Below are positions 24,329-32,623 of a DNA stretch of 42,882 nucleotides, piece by piece. The DNA is from CAYFJO01 sp964343305. Its GTDB lineage: Bacteria; Planctomycetota; Planctomycetia; Pirellulales; Pirellulaceae. Made by a program: the position numbers and the translations under genes. Numbering within the stretch: the stretch's first letter is position 1; each line of letters starts with the position of its first letter. Under the pieces are notes generated by a model. It was given only the letters and a program-made list of their open reading frames with translations, did not search any database and was not told where the DNA came from. The DNA lies in NCBI GenBank assembly GCA_964343305.1, contig CAYFJO010000042.1, forward strand, positions 1 through 42,882, in the 5' to 3' direction.

Positions 24329-24788
24329 ATGCAGATCACAAGCCTACTCGACGCCTGCCAATGCATCCTTGGAGACCAAGGGGAACCGCAATCCAGCTAT
24401 TGGCTTGCCTCACAGATCGTGGAAATGAAGTTGTGGCGAGCCAGTGAAGCTGATGTTTGGGATGCTTTGGCCACAGACATCGAAGAACGTGGCGAATCTT
24501 CCCGGTTCATGCGATCCGCCGAAGACGAGTTTGGATTAAGATCATGGATCAACGAGAAAAGAGCGGTTGAATATCAGCCAACGTCCGACATCGAAAACCA
24601 ATTCCCTTCTGTTGCCAAATGGGTTCGCTCCTATGGCTGGATCGAAGTCGGCTCCGAGCAATCCTTCGGCTTCGTCTGCTTTGGACAATGGCGGTTTGAT
24701 CTACGAGAGCGAGGACTGCTTGACTCTTGCAGATGCAATGGCGACGTTGGAAACGGGACTTGCCGCGTGGTTTGAGGATAATGCGTAA
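24329..24788 (+). pseudogene. Frameshifted gene for small cytoplasmic planctomycete-type protein
   Basis: From the ATG at 24329 (GGAG 6 bases upstream) a frame encodes MQITSLLDACQCILGDQ, then PQSSYWLASQIVEMKLWRAS, then PSVAKWVRSYGWIEVGSEQS. This resembles a ~150-residue family of unknown function that I recall from planctomycetes. After about 24677 the natural continuation (ALDNGGLIYESEDCLTLADAM, ending TGLAAWFEDNA) is in the next frame and runs to a TAA at 24786-24788. Without the shift the original frame reads into RCNGDVGNGTCRVV. So one base was gained or two lost. Either the gene is broken or the read has an indel. The sulfatase gene begins 22 bp later. Confidence 0.7.
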
Positions 24789-24810
24789 AACACAAAATGA
24801 AGGACACCAG

Positions 24811-26220
24811 ATGAAACACCTTTCCATCTTCGTTGGCTTGCTGCTTTGTGCATCGGCACTCGCCGCAGACAAATCGCCAAACGTCTTGTTCATCGCAGTG
24901 GACGACCTACGACCGCAACTCGGTTGCTATGGAAAGTCCGGCATTCACTCACCCAACATTGATCGACTGGCCGCGAACGGGATTGTCTTTAATCGAGCAT
25001 ATTGCATGGTGCCGACCTGTGGTGCTTCACGGGCGAGTTTGATGTCCGGCATCCGACCGTCACGAAATCGATTTGTCAATTATCTGGCTTGGGCCGAAAA
25101 GGATGCCCCAGGCGTCACGACGTTGAACACGCACTTCAAAAAGAACGGCTACTACACAATTTCCAATGGCAAAGTGTTTCACCATCCTGCCGACAACGCA
25201 GTAGGCTGGTCGGAACCTGCTTGGCGACCAAAGGGAGTGCAGACCTACGCCATCCCCGATAACCAAAAGTTGGCCGCGACGAGAGCGAAGGAACTCGGTC
25301 GGCGTGGTCGCGGGCCAGCCTTTGAGTCAGCCGATGTTCCAGACGACACCTACGGCGATGGTAAAGTTGCGAACAAAGCAATCGCCGATCTGCGACGACT
25401 TAGTAAAAAGGACGAGGCGTTCTTCTTGGCGGTCGGTTTTTTCAAGCCGCACCTGCCGTTCATCGCTCCGACAAAGTATTGGGAACTCTATGATCGCGAG
25501 AAGATTCAATTGCCAGACAATTACCACCGTCCCAAAGACGCTCCCGATGAATCCATTCACACTTGGGGAGAATTACGAGCGTATGCGGACGTGCCGAAGA
25601 AAGGACCGCTGCCCGATGAACTCGCTCGCACACTTATACACGGATACTACGCCTGTGTGAGTTACACCGACGCCCAAGTTGGCCGAGTTCTCAAAGAACT
25701 TGAGCGACTGGACCTCGCCGACAACACCATCGTTGTTCTCTGGGGCGATCATGGATGGAACCTGGGCGAACACACGCTTTGGTGCAAACATTGCTGCTTT
25801 GAAACATCGATGCACGCACCATTGATCGTGCGCGCACCGGGCGTTGACGGCGGCAAGAAGACAGACGGCCTGACGGAGTTTATCGATATCTACCCTTCGC
25901 TCTGCGAACTGGCAGGACTTTCGTTGCAGGACCATCTTCAAGGCAAGAGTTTCGTGCCACTAATGAAGAAGCCCGATATGCCGTGGAAGCCAGCGGCGGT
26001 TGGGCGATTCAGATCAGGTGATACGATCCGCACAGACCAGCACCGATTCACTGAGTATGCCGGTGCAAATGGGAAGCCGGTGGCTCGGATGCTATATGAC
26101 CACGATGCCGATTCTGGCGAGAACGTCAACATCTCGGAGCGTTCTCAAAGCAAGGAAGTCGTTAAGAGTCTTACGGAGCAGTTGCACAAGCGGATGGGGA
26201 AGGATCGGAAGAAGAAATAG
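24811..26220 (+). CDS. Secreted sulfatase (type I, iduronate-2-sulfatase-like)
   Basis: The start at 24811 is chosen for its ribosome site (GAAGGA about 10 bases upstream) and the signal peptide (MKHLSIFVGLLLCASALA). The longer frame adds 28 basic residues that overlap the preceding frameshifted gene. The mature 450 residues have the alkaline-phosphatase-like fold: PNVLFIAVDDLRPQLGCYG holds the two metal-binding Asp, and MVPTCGASRASLMSG is the sulfatase signature with Cys ~70 to be turned to formylglycine (C-x-A-x-R form). VVLWGDHGWNLGEH gives the second metal site. Iduronate-2-sulfatase-like enzymes remove sulfate from uronic acids in glycans, though the exact substrate is open. Such enzymes need a formylglycine-generating enzyme, not seen in the window. 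Confidence 0.94.
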   Translation: MKHLSIFVGLLLCASALAADKSPNVLFIAVDDLRPQLGCYGKSGIHSPNIDRLAANGIVFNRAYCMVPTCGASRASLMSGIRPSRNRFVNYLAWAEKDAPGVTTLNTHFKKNGYYTISNGKVFHHPADNAVGWSEPAWRPKGVQTYAIPDNQKLAATRAKELGRRGRGPAFESADVPDDTYGDGKVANKAIADLRRLSKKDEAFFLAVGFFKPHLPFIAPTKYWELYDREKIQLPDNYHRPKDAPDESIHTWGELRAYADVPKKGPLPDELARTLIHGYYACVSYTDAQVGRVLKELERLDLADNTIVVLWGDHGWNLGEHTLWCKHCCFETSMHAPLIVRAPGVDGGKKTDGLTEFIDIYPSLCELAGLSLQDHLQGKSFVPLMKKPDMPWKPAAVGRFRSGDTIRTDQHRFTEYAGANGKPVARMLYDHDADSGENVNISERSQSKEVVKSLTEQLHKRMGKDRKKK

Positions 26221-26249
26221 TTAGCAGGCAAATTCGACTCAATACGCAA

Positions 26250-26274
26250 GAAGCCGACGAAAATCGTCGGCTTC
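26250..26274. terminator. Bidirectional hairpin terminator between convergent genes
   Basis: GAAGCCGACGA and TCGTCGGCTTC form a perfect 11-bp stem (26250-26260 with 26264-26274) around the loop AAA, followed on the plus strand by TTTGG. It lies between the 3' ends of the sulfatase (plus) and the cold-shock gene (minus), exactly where both would stop. The T-run is short, so its strength is uncertain. Confidence 0.7.
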
Positions 26275-26298
26275 TTTGGTCAAATCTTAGCCATCTGA

Positions 26299-26499
26299 CT
26301 AGTTGACTGGCTTGACGTTTTCAGCACAGGGGCCTTTCGGTCCGCGTCCTTCCGTGAAAGACACTCGGTCGCCTTCTCGGAGATCATCGTAGCTCACACC
26401 TTCGAGACTCGAATGGTGGAAGAATAAATCTTTGTCCGCTCCGGTGTCGATAAATCCGAAGCCCTTGTCCGTCAATTTCTTAATCGTGCCTTCTGCCAT
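26299..26499 (-). CDS. Cold-shock domain protein (CspA family)
   Basis: The 66-residue product is a single cold-shock domain. RNP1 is KGFGFID and RNP2 is LFFHHSSL, and the C-terminus is GPKGPCAENVKPVN. Length and motif spacing are standard. It binds single-stranded RNA or DNA and acts as an RNA chaperone in the cytoplasm. AGGAAG lies about 7 bases upstream of the ATG. It is transcribed alone and ends at the hairpin shared with the sulfatase gene. Confidence 0.95.
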   Translation of the reverse strand: MAEGTIKKLTDKGFGFIDTGADKDLFFHHSSLEGVSYDDLREGDRVSFTEGRGPKGPCAENVKPVN

Positions 26500-26600
26500 A
26501 AATCTACTTCCTCAAAAAATGTCTCAGCGGTGTTGCCAGAAATAAACGTGTTCAGGCCATTCCACCAGAAGCGTGCATTGTATTGGGCGGATTGATTGCA

Positions 26601-26619
26601 GAGAAGCCGGACATGAATT
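26601..26619. repeat. 19-base duplicate of the 3' end of the ICMT-like gene
   Basis: GAGAAGCCGGACATGAATT occurs here and at 24196-24214, where it encodes the EKPDMN end of the membrane protein. Here it lies in non-coding DNA. A few flanking bases are also similar (TTATTTACG versus GATTTATG). It may be a relic of a lost paralogue. The rest of 26520-26703 shows no gene. Confidence 0.5.
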
Positions 26620-26703
26620 GATTTATGAAAACGAACGCGGAGAATGGCAGCTAGACGAGGGCCTTGAGTCTCAGCAGCGTTGAAGGTTTTGCGTAGTGTG
26701 TGA

Positions 26704-27370
26704 TTATTTGTTGCTATATATGGTCAGCGACGGTAGCGACGGTAACGACTTTTGGAGCATCTCGCAGTCCTCTTTGCTGACTGGCGTGTTCACGAGGATC
26801 AACACTCTTAGGTTCGTCAGCTTGGCGAGCGGCGTTACGTCGCTGATTTTCGTGTTGTCGAGACGCAACTCTTCGAGACTTGTCAAGTTGGCCAACGGAG
26901 TCACATCGCGGACTTGCGTGTTGCTGAGGTACAAACATTCGAGAGTTGTTAGGGTTTGCCAATGGTGCCACATCACCAACTTGCGTGTCGTTGAGGTCCA
27001 ACAACCTGAGTTTGGTGAGGTTGGCCAACGGCGTCACATCGCTGACTTGCGTACTATGAAGGAAAACCATGACGACATTTGCGAAATAGTCGATTCCAAC
27101 GAGGTTACGCAACCATTCAGGTTTGGGCGGCTCCCCATCTCTGATGGACTGACCTTTACTATTCAATTCAAAGTCATATCGAACGAGGCTTCCATTCAAC
27201 TCCATAACCCACTGGACCGCGTGACGCTGTTGATTCGCTCGATGGACAAGCCAGCCCAGCCAAATGCAGCCGACTGTCATTAGGACAAGAAACGCCCGTA
27301 GGCATAAACGAAACCAGCGGCGTTTGAATTGCCACCAGCGGAGTTTCGAGTTGTCGGGGGTGGTATCCAT
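26704..27370 (-). pseudogene. Membrane-anchored leucine-rich-repeat protein, frameshifted
   Basis: From the ATG at 27370 (GGGAA about 8 bases upstream) the frame encodes a basic N-terminus (RWWQFKRRWFRLCLRAFLVL), a membrane helix and a region (VQWVMELNGSLVRYDFEL) typical of planctomycete membrane-anchored LRR proteins. The LRR units begin TQVSDVTPLANLTKLRLLDL. Near 26951-26954 one extra base in a CCC run shifts the frame. The next frame continues the same repeats: TTLECLYLSN, TQVRDVTPLANLTSLEELRL, TKISDVTPLAKLTNLRVLIL, with a final TPVSKEDCEML block and a stop at 26704. A single-base insertion or a sequencing error broke an otherwise normal ~220-residue protein. LRR proteins of this type bind proteins; the partner is unknown. 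Confidence 0.8.
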
Positions 27371-27431
27371 TCGGTCGTTCCCACTTGTCATGCGTTATAG
27401 TATGACTATTGCCTCTGCAAAGGAACTCACA

Positions 27432-28178
27432 ATGTCCCGTAGAAAAATATCACGCAACGCACCGTGCCCTTGTGGGAGCGGCAAAAAGTACAAACAGTGC
27501 TGCATTCACAAGGACTTTGAATGGCTTGAAGATGACGACGGAAACTTTTACAAGTCCATGCCCATATCGGACGAAATGAAAGAAATCCTCGACCATCAGC
27601 ATCAGGCGTTCGTTGATGAGCATGGCCGGGAACCCGGTCCTGATGATTTGGTGTTCCCGAACATGCCGCACCCTGAGCACATGGAACACCAGATGATCGA
27701 GATTATGAAAGAAGCTGGAATCGATCCTGCCATCATTCACGCCACAGAAAAAACTGGTCGGCTAGTGACGGAAGCAAATCAACATCTTCTTTCCGACGCG
27801 GAACTCGACGAATGGGATGCGGCGATTGAGGAATACGAGGCGGAACATGGTTCACACGAGCCGGTAGAGTATCCCATCGGCACGGTCGCTCTCTACGGTC
27901 CTGATGACAAGACGACGACGAAAATCGTTGCTGGTGTGTTCCTCGAAGATGATGCAGAAGCGATCATCGAGCGATGGGTGGGAACGGATGTGATGGAGAA
28001 TCCCAAAGTTCAAAAAGGGATTGACGAGTTCTTCGCCAAGCACGGAGTCAGGTCCGTCGCGGCAACTGACGAGAACATGGGATGCCCGCATGAGGAAGGT
28101 GAAGATTTTCCGGTCGGCGAAGACTGTCCGTTCTGTCCTTTTTGGAAAGGTAAGCAGGGAAGCAACGCTCCGTTTTAA
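27432..28178 (+). CDS. SEC-C motif protein (248 aa)
   Basis: The ATG at 27432 has AAGGA about 8 bases upstream and gives MSRRKISRNAPCPCGSGKKY followed by KQCC, the SEC-C zinc-binding motif (C-x-C-x8-CC form) first seen at the SecA C-terminus. The rest is acidic, with no known enzyme domain. The last 30 residues hold a second Cys/His group (CPHEEGEDFPVGEDCPFCPFW) that may bind another metal ion. Stand-alone SEC-C proteins are common and poorly understood; roles in protein quality control or as adaptors are suggested. The gene is divergent from the LRR gene, with 61 bp between the two start codons. Confidence 0.88.
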   Translation: MSRRKISRNAPCPCGSGKKYKQCCIHKDFEWLEDDDGNFYKSMPISDEMKEILDHQHQAFVDEHGREPGPDDLVFPNMPHPEHMEHQMIEIMKEAGIDPAIIHATEKTGRLVTEANQHLLSDAELDEWDAAIEEYEAEHGSHEPVEYPIGTVALYGPDDKTTTKIVAGVFLEDDAEAIIERWVGTDVMENPKVQKGIDEFFAKHGVRSVAATDENMGCPHEEGEDFPVGEDCPFCPFWKGKQGSNAPF

Positions 28179-28372
28179 GTGTAGGCTCAAACACTACGTT
28201 CGCTGTGTTCTTTTCCCTGCCTCTCGTGCCCCTCACACCGCGCGACCGGCTGCGACGGATACTTCGAAAACCGCCGATCTGTCTGTGACAACTGACAAAG
28301 AAGAAAACGCGAGCCGGTGCCAGAAACAACTTCTTTCAATTGGGAGCAGGATTTGCAGATGCTTTGGTTCAT

Positions 28373-28705
28373 CTATTCGTTTTCATCTGCATGTACCGTT
28401 GGCAAATCGTCATCCCGATTCCACATTTGCACGTAGTCATCGAGTAGTTCTGCCTTCTCCCAATACTTCGGGACCATGCAAAAGTTGTAATCGACGAAAT
28501 TCGCGGCAGCATCGGCGTGCTCGTAGTTGTTGAATGCGTGAAGGGCCGTGCAGATCGCGTTGCGTATGATCGGATTTAGTTCCCTCATTTGATCGTCGTT
28601 TAAGTGCTCGCAGTGGAAGTCTTCCATCGCGTTGCGGATGACCATCGCGATGTAATTCGCCAACTTCTGGTCTTCTTTCACGGGTTTGGGCGGTTTGTTG
28701 CTCAC
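28373..28705 (-). CDS. Hypothetical cytoplasmic protein (110 aa)
   Basis: The product has no signal peptide or membrane segment and appears all-helical (ANYIAMVIRNAMEDFHCEHL, then LNPIIRNAICTALHAFNNY, then CMVPKYWEKAELLDDYVQMW). It shows no motif I recognise. It lies 42 bp downstream of the SprT-like gene on the same strand, so it may be co-transcribed. Coding is supported by clean codon usage, but the function is unknown. Confidence 0.65.
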   Translation of the reverse strand: MSNKPPKPVKEDQKLANYIAMVIRNAMEDFHCEHLNDDQMRELNPIIRNAICTALHAFNNYEHADAAANFVDYNFCMVPKYWEKAELLDDYVQMWNRDDDLPTVHADENE

Positions 28706-28747
28706 GACAATGTTCCACTTTCTGCTCTCGTCAATTCCGACATCGGT

Positions 28748-29521
28748 TCACTCTTCGACCGGCTCTAACATTCCCACCGGAACATAAAACTTAGAATACC
28801 GCTTGCCGTTTGAGTAAGGCTGACCACGTTCGTCTTCAACCAGCACCGTCGCTCTCTTCGTGATCCGGTTCACGAATCCCGTGTGGTGCTGGCCATCGAT
28901 GCGAAACGACACTCGGTCGCCCGGCTTGATGCCAAACTTTGTGAATGCCCGCTCGCGTGGCGTAATGAGTTGGTGCTGGTGGTCGGTGTGCCCAAAGAAC
29001 CTGTTTGCAATGGATTGGAAACGCGGAGCCGAGCAACTCGATTCCACCCAAATCAGCATCTCCACAAGATGAGTCATCTCGTGCTCCATGACTCGTTGAA
29101 GTGCAGCAAGTCGGTCGCGACATTCGATGCCCGACATGATGACGGGCCTGTGGTCGTCCTCGAATGTCTGAAACAACAACGTCGTTGCAACCGCGATCTC
29201 ATATTCTATCCGCACGACCTTGCCACTTTCGTCATAGAATTCGCGGCGACCAGTCTTTCCACCAGCCTGCGTCATTCGCTTTGACAGGCGAAAATTGATT
29301 GGCGTGTCGCCGAGCAACTTTCGGCAGCCGCCGTCATAGAAGTGGCTGTCATAGAGGTCGAATAGTCGCTCTACGTCTGCGGGATGAATTCTAGTGAAGT
29401 TCCCAGCGTCAATCGAATCAGATTCGCGGAGAATCGTGTCGTAAATCTCGTCTGTCCTGGCCACGATTTCTTCGGGCGAAAACTTCTTCGATTCGATGAG
29501 ATGTTGCACTTCCGTTGCCAT
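28748..29521 (-). CDS. SprT-like zinc metallopeptidase family protein
   Basis: The 257-residue product has an SprT-like core. FDLYDSHFYDGGCRKLL (~54-70) resembles the 'N-x-x-x-F...G-x-L' start, FRLSKRMTQAGGKT follows, and VMEHEMTHLVEML holds HEMTH (147-151), the zinc and catalytic site. A C-terminal ~60-residue part (GDRVSFRIDGQHHTGFVNRITKRATVLVED) looks like a small SH3-like barrel. SprT relatives include the DNA-protein crosslink protease SPRTN, but most bacterial members are uncharacterised. A His-rich stretch (GHTDHQHQ) might add a zinc ligand. It lies just upstream of the 110-residue unknown gene. Confidence 0.83.
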   Translation of the reverse strand: MATEVQHLIESKKFSPEEIVARTDEIYDTILRESDSIDAGNFTRIHPADVERLFDLYDSHFYDGGCRKLLGDTPINFRLSKRMTQAGGKTGRREFYDESGKVVRIEYEIAVATTLLFQTFEDDHRPVIMSGIECRDRLAALQRVMEHEMTHLVEMLIWVESSCSAPRFQSIANRFFGHTDHQHQLITPRERAFTKFGIKPGDRVSFRIDGQHHTGFVNRITKRATVLVEDERGQPYSNGKRYSKFYVPVGMLEPVEE

Positions 29522-29588
29522 CAGTGTTGTTCCTTCGCGTTCACCGCGATTCTACCGGGATCGTCACCGGCCCGGTAGAATGCTCCAC

Positions 29589-29771
29589 ATGCGACTTCCT
29601 GAATCCCAAATTATGAAAGCGATTCTGCACGCTGAGGAAGAAGTCCGGCTCACGGCCCTCGGTTGTTCTGCGGATTCCTTTACCGATGATGAATCGATCA
29701 TTCCGCTGGTCATTGAAGTTGTGGAGAAGTATGGCCGCGAATCGGGGAGTGAAACTCGTGAGGCCGACTGA
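29589..29771 (+). pseudogene. Truncated gene, N-terminal piece of a HEAT-like planctomycete protein family
   Basis: From the ATG at 29589 the frame encodes MRLPESQIMKAILHAEEEVR, TALGCSADSFTDDESIIPLV and IEVVEKYGRESG, then stops after ETREAD. The pattern (PESxIxxAILHxxxxVRxxALxxxxDSxxxDxSIxPLVIxxVExYGR) matches from memory the start of a longer (~250-residue) planctomycete family of unknown function, with alpha-helical repeats. Here it breaks off right after YGRES. The DNA after it holds a tRNA-like fragment and a palindrome, so the gene was probably cut by a rearrangement. No ribosome site is evident. Confidence 0.55.
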
Positions 29772-29815
29772 TCTCATCAAAGATGATCTCAGTGAAGAAG
29801 TGTGGGCCGAGTGCA

Positions 29816-29843
29816 GCCCTAGATCCAACTGAGCTATCGGGGC
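29816..29843 (-). other. tRNA 5'-half-like fragment
   Basis: On the minus strand the sequence reads GCCCCGA-TA-GCTC-AGTTGGATCTA-GGGC, which matches the acceptor 5' strand and the D-arm of a tRNA (D-stem GCTC/GGGC with one G-T pair). No anticodon or T-arm follows. It is not a functional tRNA. Such remnants often mark old integration sites or recombination points. It lies just after the truncated gene at 29589-29771. Confidence 0.5.
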
Positions 29844-29905
29844 GAAACGCCGTTTCATTCTATTTCACATGCTGCTGATTTGGCTAGAACGGCCTCGTGA
29901 TGGTG

Positions 29906-29988
29906 GTGTCCTAATCAGCGTGTTGGCCAAACCCAGACTTCCGAAGTTTCCCGAAACTTCGGAAGTCTACAGCTCAGAATGAGGACAC
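29906..29988. repeat. 34-base near-perfect palindrome inside a larger inverted repeat
   Basis: Arms 29935-29950 and 29953-29968 are perfect 16-bp inverse complements separated by CC. An outer pair GTGTCCT (29906-29912) and AGGACAC (29982-29988) frames it. The structure is strong enough to extrude as a hairpin or cruciform and resembles other planctomycete intergenic palindromes. The remainder of 29772-30132 holds no gene. Confidence 0.8.
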
Positions 29989-30132
29989 TTCCCTCGTGAT
30001 TGTCTGCAAAATCGCTTTTGCCTCGGTCCAGTCAATGATGCGACGTTTGCACGACGTGGTGGGATCATTTATCATTTGATTAGCTTACCGGCGTTGCTGC
30101 CAAACATTTCCCACCCCAATGGAATCTTCAAC

Positions 30133-31452
30133 ATGCAAAGCAAATCGAATTTCAATCGTCGTGACTTTCTGAAAACAACGGGTGTCGGTGCCGCCGTCGT
30201 CACGGGCGGTGTGTGGAGTGAATTGGCCGCCGAAGATTCGAAGTCGCCCAATGAAAAACTCAACGTTGCTTGTGTGGGAACCGCCAATCGCGCGTCGGCG
30301 GATATTTCCGGAGTTCAAGGTGAAAACATCGTCGCGCTCTGTGATATCGACAAGGGCTACCTCGATCGCGCTTCGAGTCGATTCACCGATGCTCGAACCT
30401 ACGCGGACTATCGCGAGTTGATCGAAAAGGAAAAAGGCAAAATCGATGCCGTGGTCGTCGCAACCGCGGATCATAGTCACGCGCCCGCCTCGATCCGCGC
30501 GATCAACGCCGGGATGCACGTCTATTGCGAAAAGCCGCTGACACACACCGTGCAGGAAGCTCGCGTGATTGCGGAAGCTGCGAAGAAGCAAGGCGTTGCC
30601 ACGCAACTTGGCACGCAAATTCATGCTGGTGAAAACTATCGCCGCGTTGTCGAGATGATCCAGTCGGGAGCGATCGGTGACGTGACGGACGTCCATGTTT
30701 GGGTCGGCAAAGGTTGGGGCGGTGGCGAGCGTCCGGAAAAAGGCCAGGAACCACCCAAGACGCTGAGTTGGGATCTGTGGCTTGGCCCCGCGCCAGTGCG
30801 TCCCTATGCCGCGGGTCGTTATCACCCGGCGCAGTGGCGACGCTGGTGGGACTTTGGACAAGGAACGCTGGGCGACATGGCTTGCCATTACATGGACTTG
30901 CCGTTCTGGGCACTTGGCCTGCGCCACCCGACCAGTTGCCAAGCGGAGGGTCCCGAGGTCCATCCGGAAACATGCCCGCTGGGTTTGATCGTTCGCTATG
31001 AATTTCCCGAACATCGCATTGGCGACATGAAGGGCGGCCCGATTAACTTCACATGGTACGACGGCAAATTGATTCCTAAGACGGTCGCGGGTCAAAAGGT
31101 ACCCGGCAGCGGTGTCATGTTCATTGGTACCGAGGGACAGATGTTTGCCAACTACGGAAGCTACAAGCTCTTTCCAACCGAGAAATTCGCTGGTTACAAA
31201 CCGCCAGAGCCCACGATTCCACGTTCCATCGGACACCATGCCGAATGGATCAAGGCTTGCAAAGACGGCTCGCCGACGACGTGCAACTTTGACTATTCCG
31301 GCGCGTTGACCGAGTCCGTCCTTTTGGGCAACGTGGCATTTCGCACGGGTAAGAAACTCGAATGGGACGCCCAAGCCTTGAAGGCACCAAATTGCCCCGA
31401 TGCCGACAAGTACATCACCAAAGAGTATCGCAAGGGCTGGGAAGTCGTGTAG
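30133..31452 (+). CDS. Tat-exported Gfo/Idh/MocA family oxidoreductase
   Basis: The start at 30133 gives a Tat signal (FNRRDFLKTTGVGAAVVTG). The longer frame to 30076 adds 19 residues with no support. The N-terminal Rossmann region is KLNVACVGTANRASADISG, followed by IVALCDIDKGYLDRA. The NAD(P)-family marker is YCEKPLTHTVQEA, with the Lys-Pro pair at ~135. The C-terminal half is the large beta-sheet oxidoreductase domain (WRRWWDFGQGTLGDMACHYMD with the conserved His). Relatives act on sugars or inositols and, with a Tat signal, on the periplasmic side. Planctomycetes carry many copies whose substrates are mostly unknown. The gene is convergent with the LRR lipoprotein gene, only 6 bp apart. 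Confidence 0.94.
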   Translation: MQSKSNFNRRDFLKTTGVGAAVVTGGVWSELAAEDSKSPNEKLNVACVGTANRASADISGVQGENIVALCDIDKGYLDRASSRFTDARTYADYRELIEKEKGKIDAVVVATADHSHAPASIRAINAGMHVYCEKPLTHTVQEARVIAEAAKKQGVATQLGTQIHAGENYRRVVEMIQSGAIGDVTDVHVWVGKGWGGGERPEKGQEPPKTLSWDLWLGPAPVRPYAAGRYHPAQWRRWWDFGQGTLGDMACHYMDLPFWALGLRHPTSCQAEGPEVHPETCPLGLIVRYEFPEHRIGDMKGGPINFTWYDGKLIPKTVAGQKVPGSGVMFIGTEGQMFANYGSYKLFPTEKFAGYKPPEPTIPRSIGHHAEWIKACKDGSPTTCNFDYSGALTESVLLGNVAFRTGKKLEWDAQALKAPNCPDADKYITKEYRKGWEVV

Positions 31453-31458
31453 TTACGG

Positions 31459-32571
31459 CTATTCGCCTTCGATGTAAACGAGCTGAATTTCGGCGTCGGG
31501 AAGCCTTTCTTTCAGCTTTGCGGCACCGTCTTCGGTGATGGCGGTGCGCGTGACCTTCAGGTCTTGTAGAGCAGAGAGGCTCTCTAGATGGGAGAGCCCT
31601 TGGTCGGTGATATAGGTCGAACCCAGATGAAGGAACGTCAGCTCCTTCATCGCTCGCAGATGCTCAAGTCCCGCGTCAGTTAATTGCGTGTTGTCCAGGT
31701 TGAGCCATTGCATCTTCGTCAGACCAGCGAGATGTTTGACTCCCGTATCGGTGATTCCAACTCGCCAGAGATTCAGCCGCTTGAGTTGTTTCATTGCCGC
31801 AAGGTGCGACAGCGAATCATCAAACAACTGGCTACACTCGCTCAGATCCAATTCTTCCAGCTTCGAAAGCTTGGTCAAATGTGCGAGCCCATCCGCGCTG
31901 ACCGTTGATTTGGAAATGCGCAGCTTTTTTAAACCAGGGAACAACTGCACGATGATCTCCATCGATTCGTCGTCCATCAAGTTGTCGTCGCCGCCGATGA
32001 AAAGTTCTTCGAGACTTGCCAGCGGACTGAGTTTCGTTAGTCCATCGCCGCTGATCCACAGCGAGTCTAGCGCCAGCGCACGCAATCTGGTGAGCTTTGA
32101 CACATCGTCGAGGCCATCGTCGTCGACCGTGCAAACGCTGTCTTTGCCAGTCAACTTCAACGCAGCCAGATTCGTCAGTCCGGTGAGATGAGCCATACCG
32201 GCGTTGGTGATCTTGCAGCCGCGAAGGTCCAGGTTGCGAAGTGTCGAAATGGTGCCGACCACTTTCAGGCCCTCGTCGGTGACCTTCGTGTCGTTGAGCA
32301 ACAATGAACTGAGTTGGTTCAACCCTTTCAGGTGCACCAGTGCGTCGTCGCCGATTTCGGTTCCGCGAAAATCGACTTGGGCAATTGAACCGTTTCCACC
32401 CTTGCGCAGATCCTTGGCCAGACCAGTGAGTGCTTCGACGGCTGCCGGATCGTCGGAAATGGCTGGCTGTGCCGGAGATCCCGGGTCAGTGTTAGTCGGA
32501 GCGGGGCTTCCGCTGCATCCAGAGAAGACAACGATTGAGAGAAGAAGGACGAGCGAGCTACGCAGATTCAT
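31459..32571 (-). CDS. Leucine-rich-repeat lipoprotein
   Basis: The 370-residue product has a lipoprotein signal (LVLLLSIVVFSGC, lipobox FSGC) and a Pro/Ala-rich linker. It then has about eleven LRR units of ~24 residues of the form TxxGLxxLxxLxxLxxLxLxxTxITDxG, for example IGDDALVHLKGLNQLSSLLL, VTDEGLKVVGTISTLRNLDL and LTDAGLEHLRAMKELTFLHL. The repeat type resembles the cysteine-containing or bacterial LRR class. It is anchored on the periplasmic face of a membrane and probably binds proteins. It reads in the same direction as the DUF1080 and methyltransferase genes to the right, but gaps of 52 and 116 bp make a single operon uncertain. Confidence 0.9.
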   Translation of the reverse strand: MNLRSSLVLLLSIVVFSGCSGSPAPTNTDPGSPAQPAISDDPAAVEALTGLAKDLRKGGNGSIAQVDFRGTEIGDDALVHLKGLNQLSSLLLNDTKVTDEGLKVVGTISTLRNLDLRGCKITNAGMAHLTGLTNLAALKLTGKDSVCTVDDDGLDDVSKLTRLRALALDSLWISGDGLTKLSPLASLEELFIGGDDNLMDDESMEIIVQLFPGLKKLRISKSTVSADGLAHLTKLSKLEELDLSECSQLFDDSLSHLAAMKQLKRLNLWRVGITDTGVKHLAGLTKMQWLNLDNTQLTDAGLEHLRAMKELTFLHLGSTYITDQGLSHLESLSALQDLKVTRTAITEDGAAKLKERLPDAEIQLVYIEGE

Positions 32572-32623
32572 TGGACGGGCCTTGTGACGATAAATTAGTG
32601 GTAGATAGGTTCAGACTCGGAGT

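Noticed and set aside
29816..29843. A functional tRNA gene
   Set aside because: Only the acceptor 5' strand and D-arm exist; no anticodon or T-arm follows.
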